Below, one piece after another: positions 51,601-64,000 of a stretch of DNA of 64,000 nucleotides (positions are counted from its first letter, which is position 1; the number at the start of each line of letters is the position of its first letter). The stretch comes from Trochalopteron elliotii (taxonomy: Eukaryota > Chordata > Aves > Passeriformes > Leiothrichidae). The notes below the pieces were generated by a model, which was not told where the DNA came from, ran no database searches, and worked only from the letters and a program-made list of their open reading frames with translations. The stretch lies in NCBI GenBank assembly GCA_024734555.1, contig JANPWX010000452.1:2216115-2280114 (forward strand). The letters run 5' to 3'. Position numbers and translations under genes: made by a program.

Positions 51601-53734
51601 AGTTTCACAGCTTTCTTTTGATGATGATATGTCATTTAAAGAAATATCACAGTGTATGTTTGACTTTCTGATATTCCATGAGTCACTGCTTTCAAGAAGT
51701 CCTTGTCTTACACAGAGTTGTACTCTGCTAGCAGTAATTGCCTTTATCTCATCTACTGCCTCTAATTGCCCTTAAATGGGAAGAAATGCCAAAAATGCTT
51801 TATGTTTCATGAGACAAGACATATGGACTGCACAGAGTTTAATCTTCTCCTTAACAAGAGGAGTAGGTGGAGGTATGGTGACTTCAAGGACAGTCTGTGT
51901 TATTGCAACCTGTTTCTCTTCAGAATGAAAACAAGGTGAAGGTTTTCCTACCCAAATCTTAACTGAAAAACTCATCCTAATATGAGCTTGACCCTCTTTC
52001 CACAAAGAAAGAATGGGAGAATGACGGAAACCTTCTCTAGCCCATATCTTGTTCTTTTTCCCCACAGCAACACAAATGTACTGTTTTTTCCTAGGTCTGG
52101 TAAATATCACAACTTACCATAAGTTCCTTTAACAGCATCTTTTCAAGAACTGGCAATGCTGTAAAAAGTTATATAATTTAGTTGTGGTACTCTTCAGTTG
52201 TCTACTTCTTGCAATTAGAAAAAGAGTACCCACGTGGACAGAAGAGCTCTGCATAGCTCAATAAAAGTGACTTTGTCTGTGCGCTTTTGAGAGCTCTGTG
52301 TCTGCTCTAACCATGTTGAATAAAACAGGAAAAAACTAATTTTGTATGTAAAAGTAGAATGCTTTCCAAAGGAAAATAAATGAGGGGGTGGGTGAGCCAG
52401 TAACCTTAGCATAAAGCAACTCATGCATTATTAATCTAATTTCCTGTAAAGTTTGAACAAAAAGCATGTTGAGACATTTTCTGTGTTCCTTGCTAGGCTG
52501 TGTTCATAATGCCCTCTCCCATTTTATGTAATATATTCTTCAGCCTAAATAAGATATTCTTGAAGCCTCAGGATTTTCACGCCTTCAAAGATCTCTGTTT
52601 TATTTCTAAATATTATAGATTTTGATGCACAAGAGGCTTTAAGTTTGGTACCTTAAAGGCTGTTCACCCTTTTAGGTAACCCCCAAGTTGGCTTTCATAT
52701 TTGCTTATTACCCAAAATTCTTCACAAGAAGCTTCAGCCTGTTTTACAATTAAAGGCTTTGATCATATTTACTGTAGCTACGTAAAATATTTCTGCATGA
52801 ATGTTACATGAGTTCAATTTCCGTATTAGACGAGGAGCTTACCTGATACCGAGTGTCTACGTGAATACTTTTCTAACATAATTATTAAACCTAAACGTTG
52901 CCATTCTCCCCAGCAACCACAGGAAGGAGGGAGCTGCTCCTGTGAGCTATCCCAGTTTGCTCACTTTGAAAAAATTTTGGAGTTGAAGCCCAACACTCTG
53001 GGGTCAGATGCTGTAATATTTCCATTTCTTTATAATCAAGAATTTTTACGGTCTTAGCTTTTTTACTTTAGGTATGCTGTGTGTCTGGAACAATCTGGAT
53101 TTTTTTCAAATGAGCTTTAATCTCTGGTGCTGTGAGTAGCAGAACAGCATCAACATACTCATGAACAGCTTTGGTTATGCTGCATTTAATCATAGCACAT
53201 ATATTTGTTAAAAATTACTATATGCTGTGTTGCATGCCAGTTTTCAATTCCTCCTTTTAACATGTTTTCAAAATTTTTGTTAAACTTAGGCTTATTTACT
53301 TGTTTAGAAGAAAATTCAGAAGAAATACCTTGAGAAATATTGAGGTATGGTGAATTTAACCCCATGTTTTTGCTTTGTTTGCATAAGAAAATTACTGGAT
53401 GAACAGTGTACCACATGAAGGGCAGTTCTGGCATAGATAACTTGAGAGCATTATGCCCTTTTTTCGTAAGGGATATACTTAATCAAAATTTTAATTGATT
53501 CCTGCTTTAAAAATCAGTAAGCAGTACTTGAATGACAGCTCCTGAGAGCCCACTTTTTTTATTCTCAGTATAGTTGTTTTGTTATCTTTTGTTCACTCTG
53601 TCTTCCAGAATTATAAGATGTAAGCTAGCTTTTGAAACTGCATTAACCCATGGGATACATCATGTACTTTATGTAGCTAATAATTATGGAGCTACTTTGT
53701 CTGCTTCATTTGGAAGTGTACTGAATTTGATTAG
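45650..53734. other. Non-coding DNA, no gene seen
   Basis: No gene recognised. Simple sequence includes a poly-T run of 15 at 49139-49153, an A-rich run at 49759-49770 and a short (TA)n at 50972-50985. The stretch 50560-50715 has the look of a conserved non-coding element; see findings. Frames up to 112 codons (51772-52110, minus) lack known domains. Confidence 0.65.
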
Positions 53735-54075
53735 ACTATCAAACCCAAGTGATGCACTGTGCAATTTCTCACCACCCATCTGCCAGTCCCTGAGCTTTCC
53801 ACCTGGCCAGCTTTCCCCCTAGGACACAAACTGACCATGACACCACAGGGAGTGTCCCTTTGGCCAGCTTGGCTGTCCCAGCTGTGCCCCGGCCCAGTTC
53901 CTTGGGACCCCCATCCTCCTCACTGGTGTAAGCTGAAAAGTCGTAGCGTAAGCAACAACTCAAACCTCAGTGTGTTATCAACATTATTGTAATCCTAAAT
54001 CCAAAACTCAGCACTGTACCAGCTACTGGGAAGAAAAGTAACCATCCCAGATAAAACAGGGACACAGTGCTGGGA
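53735..54075 (+). mobile_element. Endogenous retrovirus LTR-like fragment
   Basis: The block order matches a widespread avian LTR-type repeat as I remember it: 'ctgccagtccctgagc', 'cacctggccagctttcccc', 'gaccatgacaccacaggg', 'tgtccctttggccagcttgg', 'ctgtcccagctgtgcccc', 'atcctcctcactggtgtaag', 'cctcagtgtgttatcaac', 'aatccaaaactcagcactg', 'taccagctactgggaagaaa' and 'ccatcccagataaaac'. It is non-coding, and no gag, pol or env remains next to it, so it is most likely a solo or truncated LTR. A shorter piece of the same tail is at 6837-6876. Class (ERVL or ERVK-like) and family name are uncertain. Confidence 0.65.
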
Positions 54076-56159
54076 TTTTAACATCTACATTTGATCCTCA
54101 AAAATGCAGGAGATTTTCAACACTAATAACAAATTAGTTATCAGAAGGCAGAATCTTTCTGTTGTCCTCATTTTCATGTAATTTTCTCGTATCAGTCCTT
54201 TCACTGACTTCAGCAGCTCCTTCTTTATAAGTTATACTTAAGCAGTGGAAAAATCTGTCCTTAAATTTGATCTCATCTTCATTCCTAGGACTGATATTCT
54301 CATTTATATTTTTGCCAATTAGTTGTTGGTTTATTTTTTCTTTTAATGCAGCTTCCACAGAGCATTCCTCCTCTTCTCCTACACTGAATCTTGTAACCAG
54401 ATTCAATATTTCAGTTTGGAATTCTCCCAGAAGTAGATGACATTGGTCTTCTCTATCATCTCATTCTTGCTCATATTACTGGTCATATTTCTCCTATGAA
54501 AAGTCTTCTGATTAATTCTTCTCATTAGTCAACTTGGTAAACAAATTACTGCAGGAAGCTTAAAAGCTTGGGTTGAAAGCCAGAAGAGAAGAAAAAGATA
54601 TCTTGTTTGCAAGTCACTATTTTCCCTTGGAAATATCTGGTCTTCTATCAGGTTGTCATTTGAGGCTGCTAGAAGTTTTTATTACTCAGGGTTAATTGCC
54701 TCTGGCACAATAATCTCAGATTTCTCTGGAGAATTACTGATAGAACACATTTTCCTTCTGAAATAAAATTACTTTCCTGTCATGGGAAATGTGTCAACTT
54801 TTTAGCACTTCTTTAAAAAAGTAGGAAAAATGGCATTAGGACCAGCGTTCCTCTGCCTTCTAGTTCTGTTTTTTCGTCTCTTCTAAGGATATTGTTTAAG
54901 GGTATTTTTTTCTGCTTCTAGGTGAAACATCTCCAGTTTGACATGCCAGTGGAAACTGTGTCATACATTAGTCCAATAAATATAGCTAGTTGCTTTCCTG
55001 GGTGACTGTTCTTCAGCTTGTATGTGTATGTGAACACTGCACTGCAAAAAGGCCTTGGATTGCTTTTAATTCATCTATTTACATAGTTCAGACATAGATC
55101 ATCTTTCTGGATAGTCACATAATCAGGAGTGCTTTTTAGCTATATGTCTCTATCCTGTGGTCTCTTACTTGTAGTGCATTAGGTCACTGAAAGCCTCTCT
55201 TGGAAGAAGAAATCCACAGCCCTGTGTAACTGCTCACAAATCTTTCCAAATAGTTAGTGTATCTTAAATACATTACTGTAATGTGACAGCTAAGGATAAT
55301 ATATCAGTGTACGTAATTTTTGTTTTAGAAATACTCTCCCTGAAAGGTGATATTTTTGTCAGTCAGTGACTCTTCCATCGGTTGGGATGTGATTCTGAAA
55401 TTTCTACTTCTGTGCTCCTTCAGGGAAAGGAAATGTGAGGCTGTCACGATCCCAGGGCTGGCAGCAGTAAGGAGGACACGTCTTTTGATTGACTGTGGCG
55501 TCTGCCAGAGCCCTGTGTTCACAATTCCAGAGCATGTGGAGGGCAGGATAGAGTTGTCACTGACATCCCCATCATATTTGCTATTAGTAAACATGCTTCT
55601 TGCACGTTCCAATGATTTAGGAATGGGAAAATATATTTTGCCTTTGAACAAAAGCCACTGAAGATTTTCTGAAAAATGCTTGATTGGAAGTGTGACAAAT
55701 TGAAGACATTTGGAATTTTTCCAAAGAGATTTTCAGATGTTGGGCAGATGTTATTGTTTGCTGACCTAGGACTTTGCAGAATGACAGAAAATAATTTGAT
55801 GCTCTAACAAAGCATTGATTACACACACTAAATAGCCCTGGTAGAGCATTTCCCTCATGGCTTGCACTTCCAGGGTTATGGTTAAACGAGCACCCCATGT
55901 CATCAAACATACAGAAGGTGCCTTTGCCACTCTGAGGGGATGATCCCAGCATTTAAATAATGATTTACTGATGCTTTTATTAGAACAATTATTGGTTATT
56001 TCAGACTTGAAATGGGCAGATTAAGCTCTGTGAACCTCACAGCTGAAACCTCACAACACTGGCAATTTTCAGTGATTAAAGTAATTTACTTTATCTATAA
56101 AATGTAAAGATATTTCATAATAGCCATACAGCAAGTACAGGGAGGTGTAGCTTTCCTGG

Positions 56160-56345
56160 AGATAATCAGACCTCTGGGGATAAAGGATCCTTGCTGCACC
56201 TCATGCATTGCGAGACCCAGAGGGCTTTATTATCTGATGATTACCACACCCCCATTTCCATGTCTTTTTGCTTAATTAATCACAGTAACATTATTGCCCA
56301 ACTTCAGACAACAAAAATAATGAGAGGGGCTTTAAAAGATTCAAA
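56160..56345. promoter_or_regulatory. Candidate enhancer with GATA and CACCC motifs
   Basis: Within about 100 bases there are three GATA-type sites: AGATAA at 56160-56165, GGATAAAG at 56179-56186 and TTATCT at 56230-56235. A CCACACCCCC box sits at 56244-56253 and a TTAATTAATCAC homeodomain-like word at 56272-56283. Paired GATA and CACCC sites are typical of blood and some mesodermal enhancers. The sequence is free of simple repeats. Assignment as regulatory is inference, since such motifs occur often by chance. Confidence 0.2.
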
Positions 56346-56472
56346 GACTTGAGGAAAAACAAGAGATCCCATAGGAAAGTACCCATAGTGAAACTGAGGT
56401 TTACAAATCACTGAAATCTATTAAAAATGATGCTTACGTTTTGTAAAGTGCCTTCTTTAATATAAATATAAT

Positions 56473-56516
56473 TATGTTTTAAATATTGTAAATGTGTATA
56501 TACAATATAAAACATA
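56473..56516. repeat. AT-rich inverted repeat (hairpin)
   Basis: The left arm TATGTTTTAAATATTGTA pairs with the right arm TACAATATAAAACATA, leaving a 2-nt AA bulge in the left arm and a loop of about 10 bases. Sixteen base pairs form, nearly all A-T, so chance in AT-rich DNA is a reasonable explanation. Confidence 0.75.
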
Positions 56517-58572
56517 CACTTGTTTTGATCAGAGGAGATGAGGTTTTATATTTAGGACAAAAAAAACCCTTTAAAATATTGCAGCCATAACATGGAAAGT
56601 TGTAGCCATTTGCTATTTTCTTGGGAAAGCTTGCCATATAAGCTGTGTTGTTCCCTATTTACTCTAAATACATTTTTATGTCTTCTCTGCCTTTCTAAAT
56701 GACCAAATAATCATGCATTTTACAGACAAAAATACAGAGTAAAATCTTCAGATATTACGTGTCAGAACTGACTACTGAAGAAGCTCCTGTGGTTAAATTT
56801 CTACTATATTCTAATAATCGCTCCTTTAAGTATATACTTCTCTGCCACACTTGACAGCTGTTCTTACTGTACCTCAGCATAATTATCTGTAAAACCAGTG
56901 CCTGGCTTTTAAAAAGTTGAGTGAAACAGAATTAGTTTATGTGTTATGACCTTCCTTACACTGAGTAACATTACACTGTGAGCAGGAATCTTTTATTGTA
57001 GCTCCAGTCGTACCACGGAAGGTTTTCTCTAAAGTTGCATAGCACTGATTTCCTTTTGACTCTGCACTTTAAAAACTCATTGCTTTTCATAGGACTTATC
57101 AAATATTTCTGATAATTTGGGTGAAATTCGAACAACCTTTTAGTAGACATAGAGTAGTCATTTTGAAGTCATAAAATCATCCTAGTCTAGGAAACAAGGT
57201 TTCCTTGAGCTTTGAGATTCCCAGAATTTCTTGTCTCTAAGTCAAAACATAGTACAGTACAGCCACTGTAGCTGTATGTTTTTTGAAATGGAGGCTAATA
57301 AGGTTGGTTATGTTTCAGTCATCAATGTCTGAGGCACAGATAGTCTAAACTGGAAGACAAAATGAATTTTCATAAGAGTATTTTCACCTTTTCACTCAAA
57401 CACCAGTTTGTTTAGGTGTGGGTGGTCAGCTCCTGGAGGTTGGGACACGTGTTGACCTGCCTCATTTGGACAGGCAGCTGACTCAGATTTGGGAGTCAGC
57501 AGGAAGGCTGATATTATTTCTGATAACCATCCCTGTGCTCCACTGATTTTAAGTGGAGAAAGAGACATCTGTTATGTAATTCACTGTGATAATATTGACT
57601 GCTTTCATCTCATGGTGGTGTTAAAACCACTCTGTAATCCCATCAATGGAACAAGGCATAAGGAGATCAGAACATTTTTGTGGGTGTACTGCAGAAATAC
57701 CTCTTTCTTTAAAACCTCTCATATAGTGTACTTAAAACTTCTGACCAATGTGTTTGAATTTTACTCATTAGTTTATGTTATTTGAGAGAAACAAAAGCAA
57801 AACTTCATTTGAGCAGTTCTCAGTATGTGTACCTGTAGGGTCTAAAATCCCTCTGGTGAAAGACAGTTTCCTAATTTAAAAATATTTCTCTTTTTTTGGT
57901 GTCAAAGATCTCAGTAGTAGAAACCTCAGATAAATAACAGAGCAGGTATTTGATATCTAATTCAAGTTGAGATACCCCTTACTCTTCCCTATTCATTATC
58001 TGATAGACAGTATCCATCTGGGGAAAATTTTGCTATGTTCTTGGCTCTGAAACTTGGTCTGTGACATGATAATACTCTCACACAGCAACATATTTGTGAC
58101 TGTCTTAAGCTTCGTAATCAAAAAGGTGATTTTTTGCTTTTAGGTCATGTATATTATGCTGGAGAGCAACATGAACCAGCTAAGACAAAATAAATGTCTA
58201 GCCATGAAGAACTGTAAGTGGTCCATCAAATCCTGTAACATTTACATACACTGCATTCCATTTTATAACTTTATCTCAAATCTAGATTTTGATGAGCATC
58301 TAGATGAAAGATAAATGGAGAAAATGATGAAGTCAAACACACCTGTTTGAATCACTAGCTTTTAGTCTTGCAGATAAAAGAAAAAACTCCAAATCACATA
58401 TTAATAATGTTCCCAGAAGCTCTAAGGTGTGCTGTAGAAAGCATGAAATGCTTTGGAAGCCACTGACATTAGTTATCAAATGGATTCCAGTGAAAAATAC
58501 TGGTTCAGTCACGGGAAAAAAAACCAAAAAAACCAAAACCAAACAAAAAAACTCCCCAAAACAACAACAAAA

Positions 58573-58653
58573 NNNNNNNNNNNNNNNNNNNNNNNNNNNN
58601 NNNNNNNNNNNNNNNNNNNNNNNNNNNNNNNNNNNNNNNNNNNNNNNNNNNNN
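58573..58653. other. Assembly gap (81 N)
   Basis: A run of 81 N bases. The left side is an A/C-rich low-complexity stretch and the right side is a 20-base poly-C. The gap therefore sits in simple sequence that is difficult to read, and its true length may differ. Confidence 0.99.
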
Positions 58654-58673
58654 CCCCCCCCCCCCCCCCCCCC
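58654..58673. repeat. Poly-C tract, 20 bases, at gap edge
   Basis: Twenty uninterrupted C directly after the N run. On the minus strand this is poly-G. The true tract may continue into the gap. Confidence 0.95.
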
Positions 58674-61600
58674 AATAATAGCAGGAATAACAGCCAAACA
58701 AAAATAAAAGGAAGGGAAAAAATACATTTTTGAGAAATAAACATCTAGCATTTTCAATGTTAAATTCTTATACCATCCCCATCTCAGTATCTTTCAATTG
58801 GCTTTAATTTCTCACTTAATACTTTGTAGTCACATTAATGTTTATTTTAAAATTTACTACCACTCAAGCCTAGAGCAAAACCTCTTTTTCTTTTTTCGTT
58901 TTCCATTATTTCTGTACCAAAAGTGTTGATTTTGAGAAGTGATTTTAAAAGTTTAACATATTTATGCAGATTTTTGTAGTGCAATTTTCAGACAAGAATT
59001 GTTGGTCTTGCACTGTCAGCCAGTGGTCTGTTAATGATATAATGCATTTTTGAATTTACATATGGATTTTTTTTCTGAAGTGATTGCCAAGCTGATGTTG
59101 AAAATATTAGGCGTTTTCTAAAACTCCACTTTTAAGGTCTCAGATGTTTACTTTCTTATTCCCAACGTGTCACGTGTAGGATACTCCTTCCAAACCATGG
59201 TAGCTAAAGGTGCTGTAGTCCCTCCCAGTGCCTAGACATTGCCTTTGGAATTCTTTCAAGGAAAATGGTTCCCCCTGACATTTGACTGCATGTGGAAGTA
59301 GAAACAGATTGTTTTTCTTAGCATGGGTTCCCCAGCAAACACAACAGGCTGAGCCACAAGTCAGTATTCTGGGAAGACCACTGTACTCCCTGCATCCTGC
59401 TGTCTGAAGTTCAGTTTCATGGTTTAGTCAAGGTGTGATAATAGACCAAATTCATTTAGGGGGAAGGAAATGTGTTTTCAGAAGGGGAAAATTGGTGGAA
59501 TTTTGGCTGGATGCAGAGGGAGAATTGGAAGAAAGTGTTTCTCCACGTAAATTCACAGGCATGGAATCTTTGTGAATGAAGCTCTTTCAGAACTGTTAGT
59601 TGGATATAAGCTATACTTAGAACCAAACTGCCTTGATCCTGTTTTTTTTTTCCCTCTGAATATATAATTGAAAGACCCACATGTCCACTTTTAATGTGAT
59701 AATTTAAAGCCTAGTATCAGAAAGCAGAGCAATGGATGGAAATTCATGCAATCACTGTTGCTGCACCCTTTTACAAAAGATAGAACCATGAAAGATATGC
59801 TAATTGTCCATAATTATACTTTTAGATGGTTACTTAAATACCTGTCTTTTTCACACTACAGGCACAAAGTTAGTATACCTCAGATATGCTAATAAAAAAC
59901 AAATGTCTGTGGTTTCTGGCAAAATAAAAGCTCCAGTAGTTCTCTGTGTGTGCTCTACACAACTGTTAGGCAATGTCACGATGCTGGCAGAGACAAGCTA
60001 GGATAAAGCTGCTACAGTATAAAGATTAAGGCTATTTTACATTCTTTGATTTTTATTTAAATGCTCCCTGCATTTAAATTACTGTATTGCTATTTTTAGC
60101 TGATGTATTAATACATGTGTCTCAGCTATTTATACATACAATATGAAACCCAAGTGAGATGGCAAACAGAGTGTATGATTCTGTATGTCTGGAACATGGA
60201 CTGCTTCTTCTCTGTTGTGGGTTTGTTCACAGGATCCTATCCTCAAGAGGATTTGCAAAGTGTTTGCATTATGAACTGAGTTTAGACATATCTTTACAGA
60301 AGCTCCTTAATTAATGGTGATGGTTAATGAGAGCCTAAAATTCTCTCTTCCTTTAATATCAGATGTTGTCACTTAAATCCATTGTGACTGCTGCTCCTTA
60401 CATGCCTCCCTGCTACTTTTATTAGCACTACTGAGAAAACAGTTTCAGCTCTATGTTAAAGGTGGTAGAACCTGACCTTCTGTAAATGAGAGATGAATTT
60501 TCATAAAGACAAACAGATGCCAAGGATGTGAGGATTACTGCCTTTTTACTAGCTGTTCCTGCAAAAGTGCATAGGAAAATCATGCCTCTGAGTTCAGGGT
60601 ATTCCATCACCAATGTGTAACAAGTAAGGATTACTGAATTCTGGATAGCAGACTGAGTCTGAGCCTGTCCTCCTCTCACTCTCCAGAGACCTAAAAGATC
60701 AGAATTAAGCTTTCAGTTTTGATCTAACTTGTAATTGGTCCTCCAGCAAATAGAACTTACTTCTAGAAAAATATGTCTATGTTGTGTCTTTGATTTTATT
60801 CTTCTGAAAGTACTTTATTACACATTTCTCTTCCTAATCAGACACTCATTTTGTGTATTTCATGGGTGTCACTCAAATTTCCACCTTCCTCAAATTAATC
60901 ACAGATCAGATTGATTGTACTTGGTAATCGAACACTTTATCTTAATTATCTTACCATTAAACCTAGTGATCTGAGAGAAAGTTTACCACCAGGTTTTAAA
61001 CCTTTCTTGTATATTGCAGAATAATTCAGTTATCAAGGCTATTGGTATAATTTTAAGGATTTAAATATTTTTTTCTCAATCTATTCAGCTCATAGATGAA
61101 TTTTATATCTCTAATCTCCCAGGTCTGATGTCCTTGGATAAGGAATGAAATGGATAGTGGCTAAAATTGGACTTTTTTTACTGTCTTGATATATGTCTGA
61201 ATTATGCTACTATTGGTATAGAAGTACTTAATGCTATTTGTCTACATGTCTGTTATTATTTACTTTAGATTTCATATAGATACTTCTTATTAGTTTAAAG
61301 AGGTGTATCAATGTGTGCCAAATAATTATCCAGGCTTGGTTACTTTGGAAGGTTTCCCACAGTTTTTGTAAGACTGAGTGACAATTCTTTGATAATAATC
61401 AGAAGTGGATTCCTGTTCAGATTCTCATACAATGCACAGAGTCCCTTTCCAGTCCTCACAATGTTAAAGAAAGAGAAGGGAAATGATTTTTTAGAGGGTG
61501 AATGTACTTTGCTGCTTCTGAGCAGAATATCTGATGTCTCCTTCATTATCTTCTTCTTATTTAGAACTACTTGCACAAGTTTAGGTTCATGTTATCTATA

Positions 61601-64000
61601 GAGATGAAAAAGTCATCATCCTGTGCTCATTTCACTGCAGCTCATTTCAGCAGCCCTGCACATATCCTAAAAGGATATGCATTTTATCTTAAAAGGATAT
61701 GCAAGGAAGGCATTTTCTGTAGTAAGTACAGAAGAGATCACATCACAGATGAGTTTTAGAGAAGCCTTGAAATTGGAGTGTGGGTCCTTGGAAACACAAC
61801 AAAGGTAGTTCCTCTCCCTGCCATGTATGGTTTTGGGTGATGCAAAAACTTGCCTAACTCTTGAGATGTCTGAACAGATAGCTAGGTTTGTAAAGGGTTT
61901 TGTTCAAGCAAAGTTACAAAACCCTTAGGCACGTCCTAAGTATTAGTAATATATATAAAAAACCAGGAATCCACTCTGGACAGTCTGAGGGCAGTAGGGA
62001 AGACAATTTGGCAGGTGAGGCATTCTTTGGTAGAAGTAGAGAATGCTGAACTGCAATATTTAGCTGGGTCTCTGTGGGCCATCAAGAACACATAAAGACT
62101 GCCAACACCTCTTATAGATCTTTTCACAGATCCTATTACAATTCACAGTAAAGGGATCCTCTACCTGTCTTTCCTGAGGGGTCCAATTAAGGTAAGGATT
62201 TATGCAAGACTCGTGCAGACCTGGGGCTTGAACAGTACAAATATGAGAAGATCTTGATGCTTCTTCCCTTTTATCTCAAGAGCACTCCCTGTGCAAGATC
62301 TTGTGCTAGCAGTTAATCTGAAAAAGGATTTTCTAGTTGGGAATTCTCCCACTCACTGCTTTAAAACTTGTTATACTTCACATAATTACATAGAGAGAGC
62401 AATGAACTTCTTTCTTTCATCTCCTAATGGCTATCCAGACAAGTGTCCTCAGAACCTGCTAAGGCATTTGAACCAGGATACTTTGCATGTCAGGTGAATT
62501 TTCCAAATGTTGATCTCTAAGGAGGATGTCCCTTTTGCTACCTCCTAAGAATAGTTTATCCAGCTGCCCTTTCTGTATGCTGATGAGACAACTTTTAGGC
62601 TGTGGATTTCACGTGATGTCAAAGGATGGAATTTATCCTAAAGTAACCCTGAGTGTATAAATGTCCACTCGTCTCATGTTTACCTCAAAGATGTCATTTC
62701 TTTCTTGTGCAGTTTTTGGTTGTGATTGTTCCCTGATACACCTGGCTGAGCTACAGAAGCTGCAAGGAAAATTTGCTGTGAGCAGCCCCTCAGTCTGCAG
62801 GATACATAAAACAGCAGTGCTGTGACTGAACCTAAGCAGAGGTGGAGGAGAGGTTCATACCAGAGCTGCCAGCACAGTTTCCTCAGCAGAGCACAAACAG
62901 AGTAGGGAACTCTGGTCATCCACTTGTAGCAGCACAGAGTTTCTCTTCAATTAGATAATGTCAAGCCTTTATGAGCATTAGGGGTTATGCATTACAGGGG
63001 TGGATGCTGGCTGGTAATGCAACACCATTTTGTTTTATTAATAATAGGATAGTAATGGAAGAGTGAGTAACGTCAGAGTATAAAAAAAACATAGAGCTCA
63101 CCAGGATGGATAAACATAAGTGAATTGTTGTGATAAAAGGAATTTATTTCTCCCAGTGAATATTCAACTAACATGTAGAGTTTGCAGTTTTAGTTTGTTT
63201 CTGTCAGTTAAACACAGATTTATATAACTCTACTTACATTGCTTTAGTATTCATATCCTTATTTTTACATTGTTAGGTTTAAAGAATGAGGAGAGAACTT
63301 TGCAATTTGCAATTAATGACATTTGGTTTTATTAAAAGTAAGTAGAGAGCCATATCAATAAAGAATAGACATTAAGATTATGAAGAAAATAATTTGTCAA
63401 AATCCTTGCCTGTAAGCAGCCTCTCTGCTTGGAGGTTTTATTGACCATATTATCTTGGTTATTTAGGGAAAGACATATGATCTGCTCAAGGTAAATAGCT
63501 TGAAAGCATTTCCACCTGCAGCTGAATCTGTTTATGTGTCAGTGTAGTTGGGGCCTTCAGGGCTCCTTGTAGAGCCTGAGGCAGTGTCTTACATAGCACA
63601 ATGCTACTGCAGCCACTCATTAGTTACCACTGCAAGAGCACCAGGATAAACATATACCAGTGAGGGGACTTAATTAGGGGAGCTGTCCATACCATTAATT
63701 TACTGAACACCAAGTTGGCCAGATATTTTGAAAGACTTGGGTGTTCCTATACATTTTTCATTTCTGTAAATGAAAATTTGGGGGAAAATAAGGCATTGCA
63801 GAATGCAAATGTATCCAACCTGTTAGATAGAAGTGATTGATCCTGGCAGCAGAAAATCATTGGGCTGTACTTTGCACCCAGATGGGCACCTGTGAATTGA
63901 GGGGATCAGCAGGGATGCAGAGGAATGTCACCACACAGACACAGAGAGGTTGTTGGACATTAGATTTCATGGAATCAGTTTTCCACTGGCACTATAAATC
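58674..64000. other. Non-coding DNA, no gene seen
   Basis: No gene, RNA gene or named transposon recognised. Frames are under 90 codons and without known domains. A short duplication at 61661-61703 is listed separately. Confidence 0.65.
61661..61703. repeat. Duplicated AAAGGATATGC unit with small hairpin
   Basis: TAAAAGGATATGCA occurs exactly at 61668-61681 and at 61690-61703 (period 22). The first copy is also part of an inverted repeat, CATATCCT-AAA-AGGATATG, at 61661-61679 with 8-bp arms and a 3-base loop. Confidence 0.8.

Larger units (their letters stand above)
54076..58572. other. Non-coding DNA, no gene seen
   Basis: No gene recognised. Frames of 104-111 codons at 55325-55952 overlap on both strands without known domains; see findings. 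The interval includes a hairpin at 56473-56516, a candidate regulatory cluster at 56160-56345 and an acceptor/donor-bounded stretch at 58144-58213. Confidence 0.6.

Noticed and set aside
1..64000. Open reading frames of 60-140 codons on both strands
   Set aside because: They are numerous, scattered, overlap on opposite strands, lack recognisable domains or codon bias, and match the number expected by chance in AT-rich vertebrate DNA.

Overview
The window looks like intergenic or intronic DNA from a bird nuclear genome. It is AT-rich and CpG-poor, and no stretch reads convincingly as a protein-coding gene. The bird assignment rests on CR1-type LINE remnants, including 3' ends carrying the ATTCTATG-type terminal motif, and on LTR-like fragments that match a dispersed avian repeat I know from memory. 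I saw no bacterial, archaeal, phage or plasmid features: no operons, no close-packed long ORFs, no CRISPR array and no rRNA or tRNA gene.

Layout. Positions 1-5.8 kb are unique-looking non-coding DNA. A small repeat cluster lies at 5.8-6.9 kb: a possible CR1 tail, a clear CR1 3' end, and a short LTR-tail fragment. From 6.9 to 23.3 kb there is non-coding sequence with a 57-bp alternating purine-pyrimidine microsatellite at 12.4 kb and a poly-T tract at 13.7 kb. A degenerate piece of the CR1 coding and 3' region occupies 23.3-24.0 kb. A 23-nt poly-A tract is at 29.46 kb and a more diverged CR1-like piece follows at 29.9-30.1 kb. From 30.1 to 45.4 kb the sequence is non-coding and holds a perfect 24-bp palindrome at 38.67 kb. 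A minus-strand CR1 3' end is at 45.4-45.65 kb, and an LTR-like fragment is at 53.7-54.1 kb. An 81-bp run of N at 58.57 kb is flanked by an A/C-rich stretch and a 20-nt poly-C tract and is probably an assembly gap. The rest, to 64 kb, is non-coding.

The open reading frames found are short and stop-bounded. They often overlap on both strands and resemble no protein family I recognise. The longest is 162 codons on the minus strand at 44 kb, only slightly longer than chance would give in DNA of this composition. Several AT-rich stretches look like conserved non-coding elements or enhancers, the best being 56.16-56.35 kb. That reading is inference from motif content and needs a cross-species alignment. 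I found no convincing new biological system. The observations most worth checking are the 38.67-kb palindrome with its extended imperfect arms, the 57-bp Z-DNA-prone tract, and the GATA/CACCC cluster at 56.2 kb.
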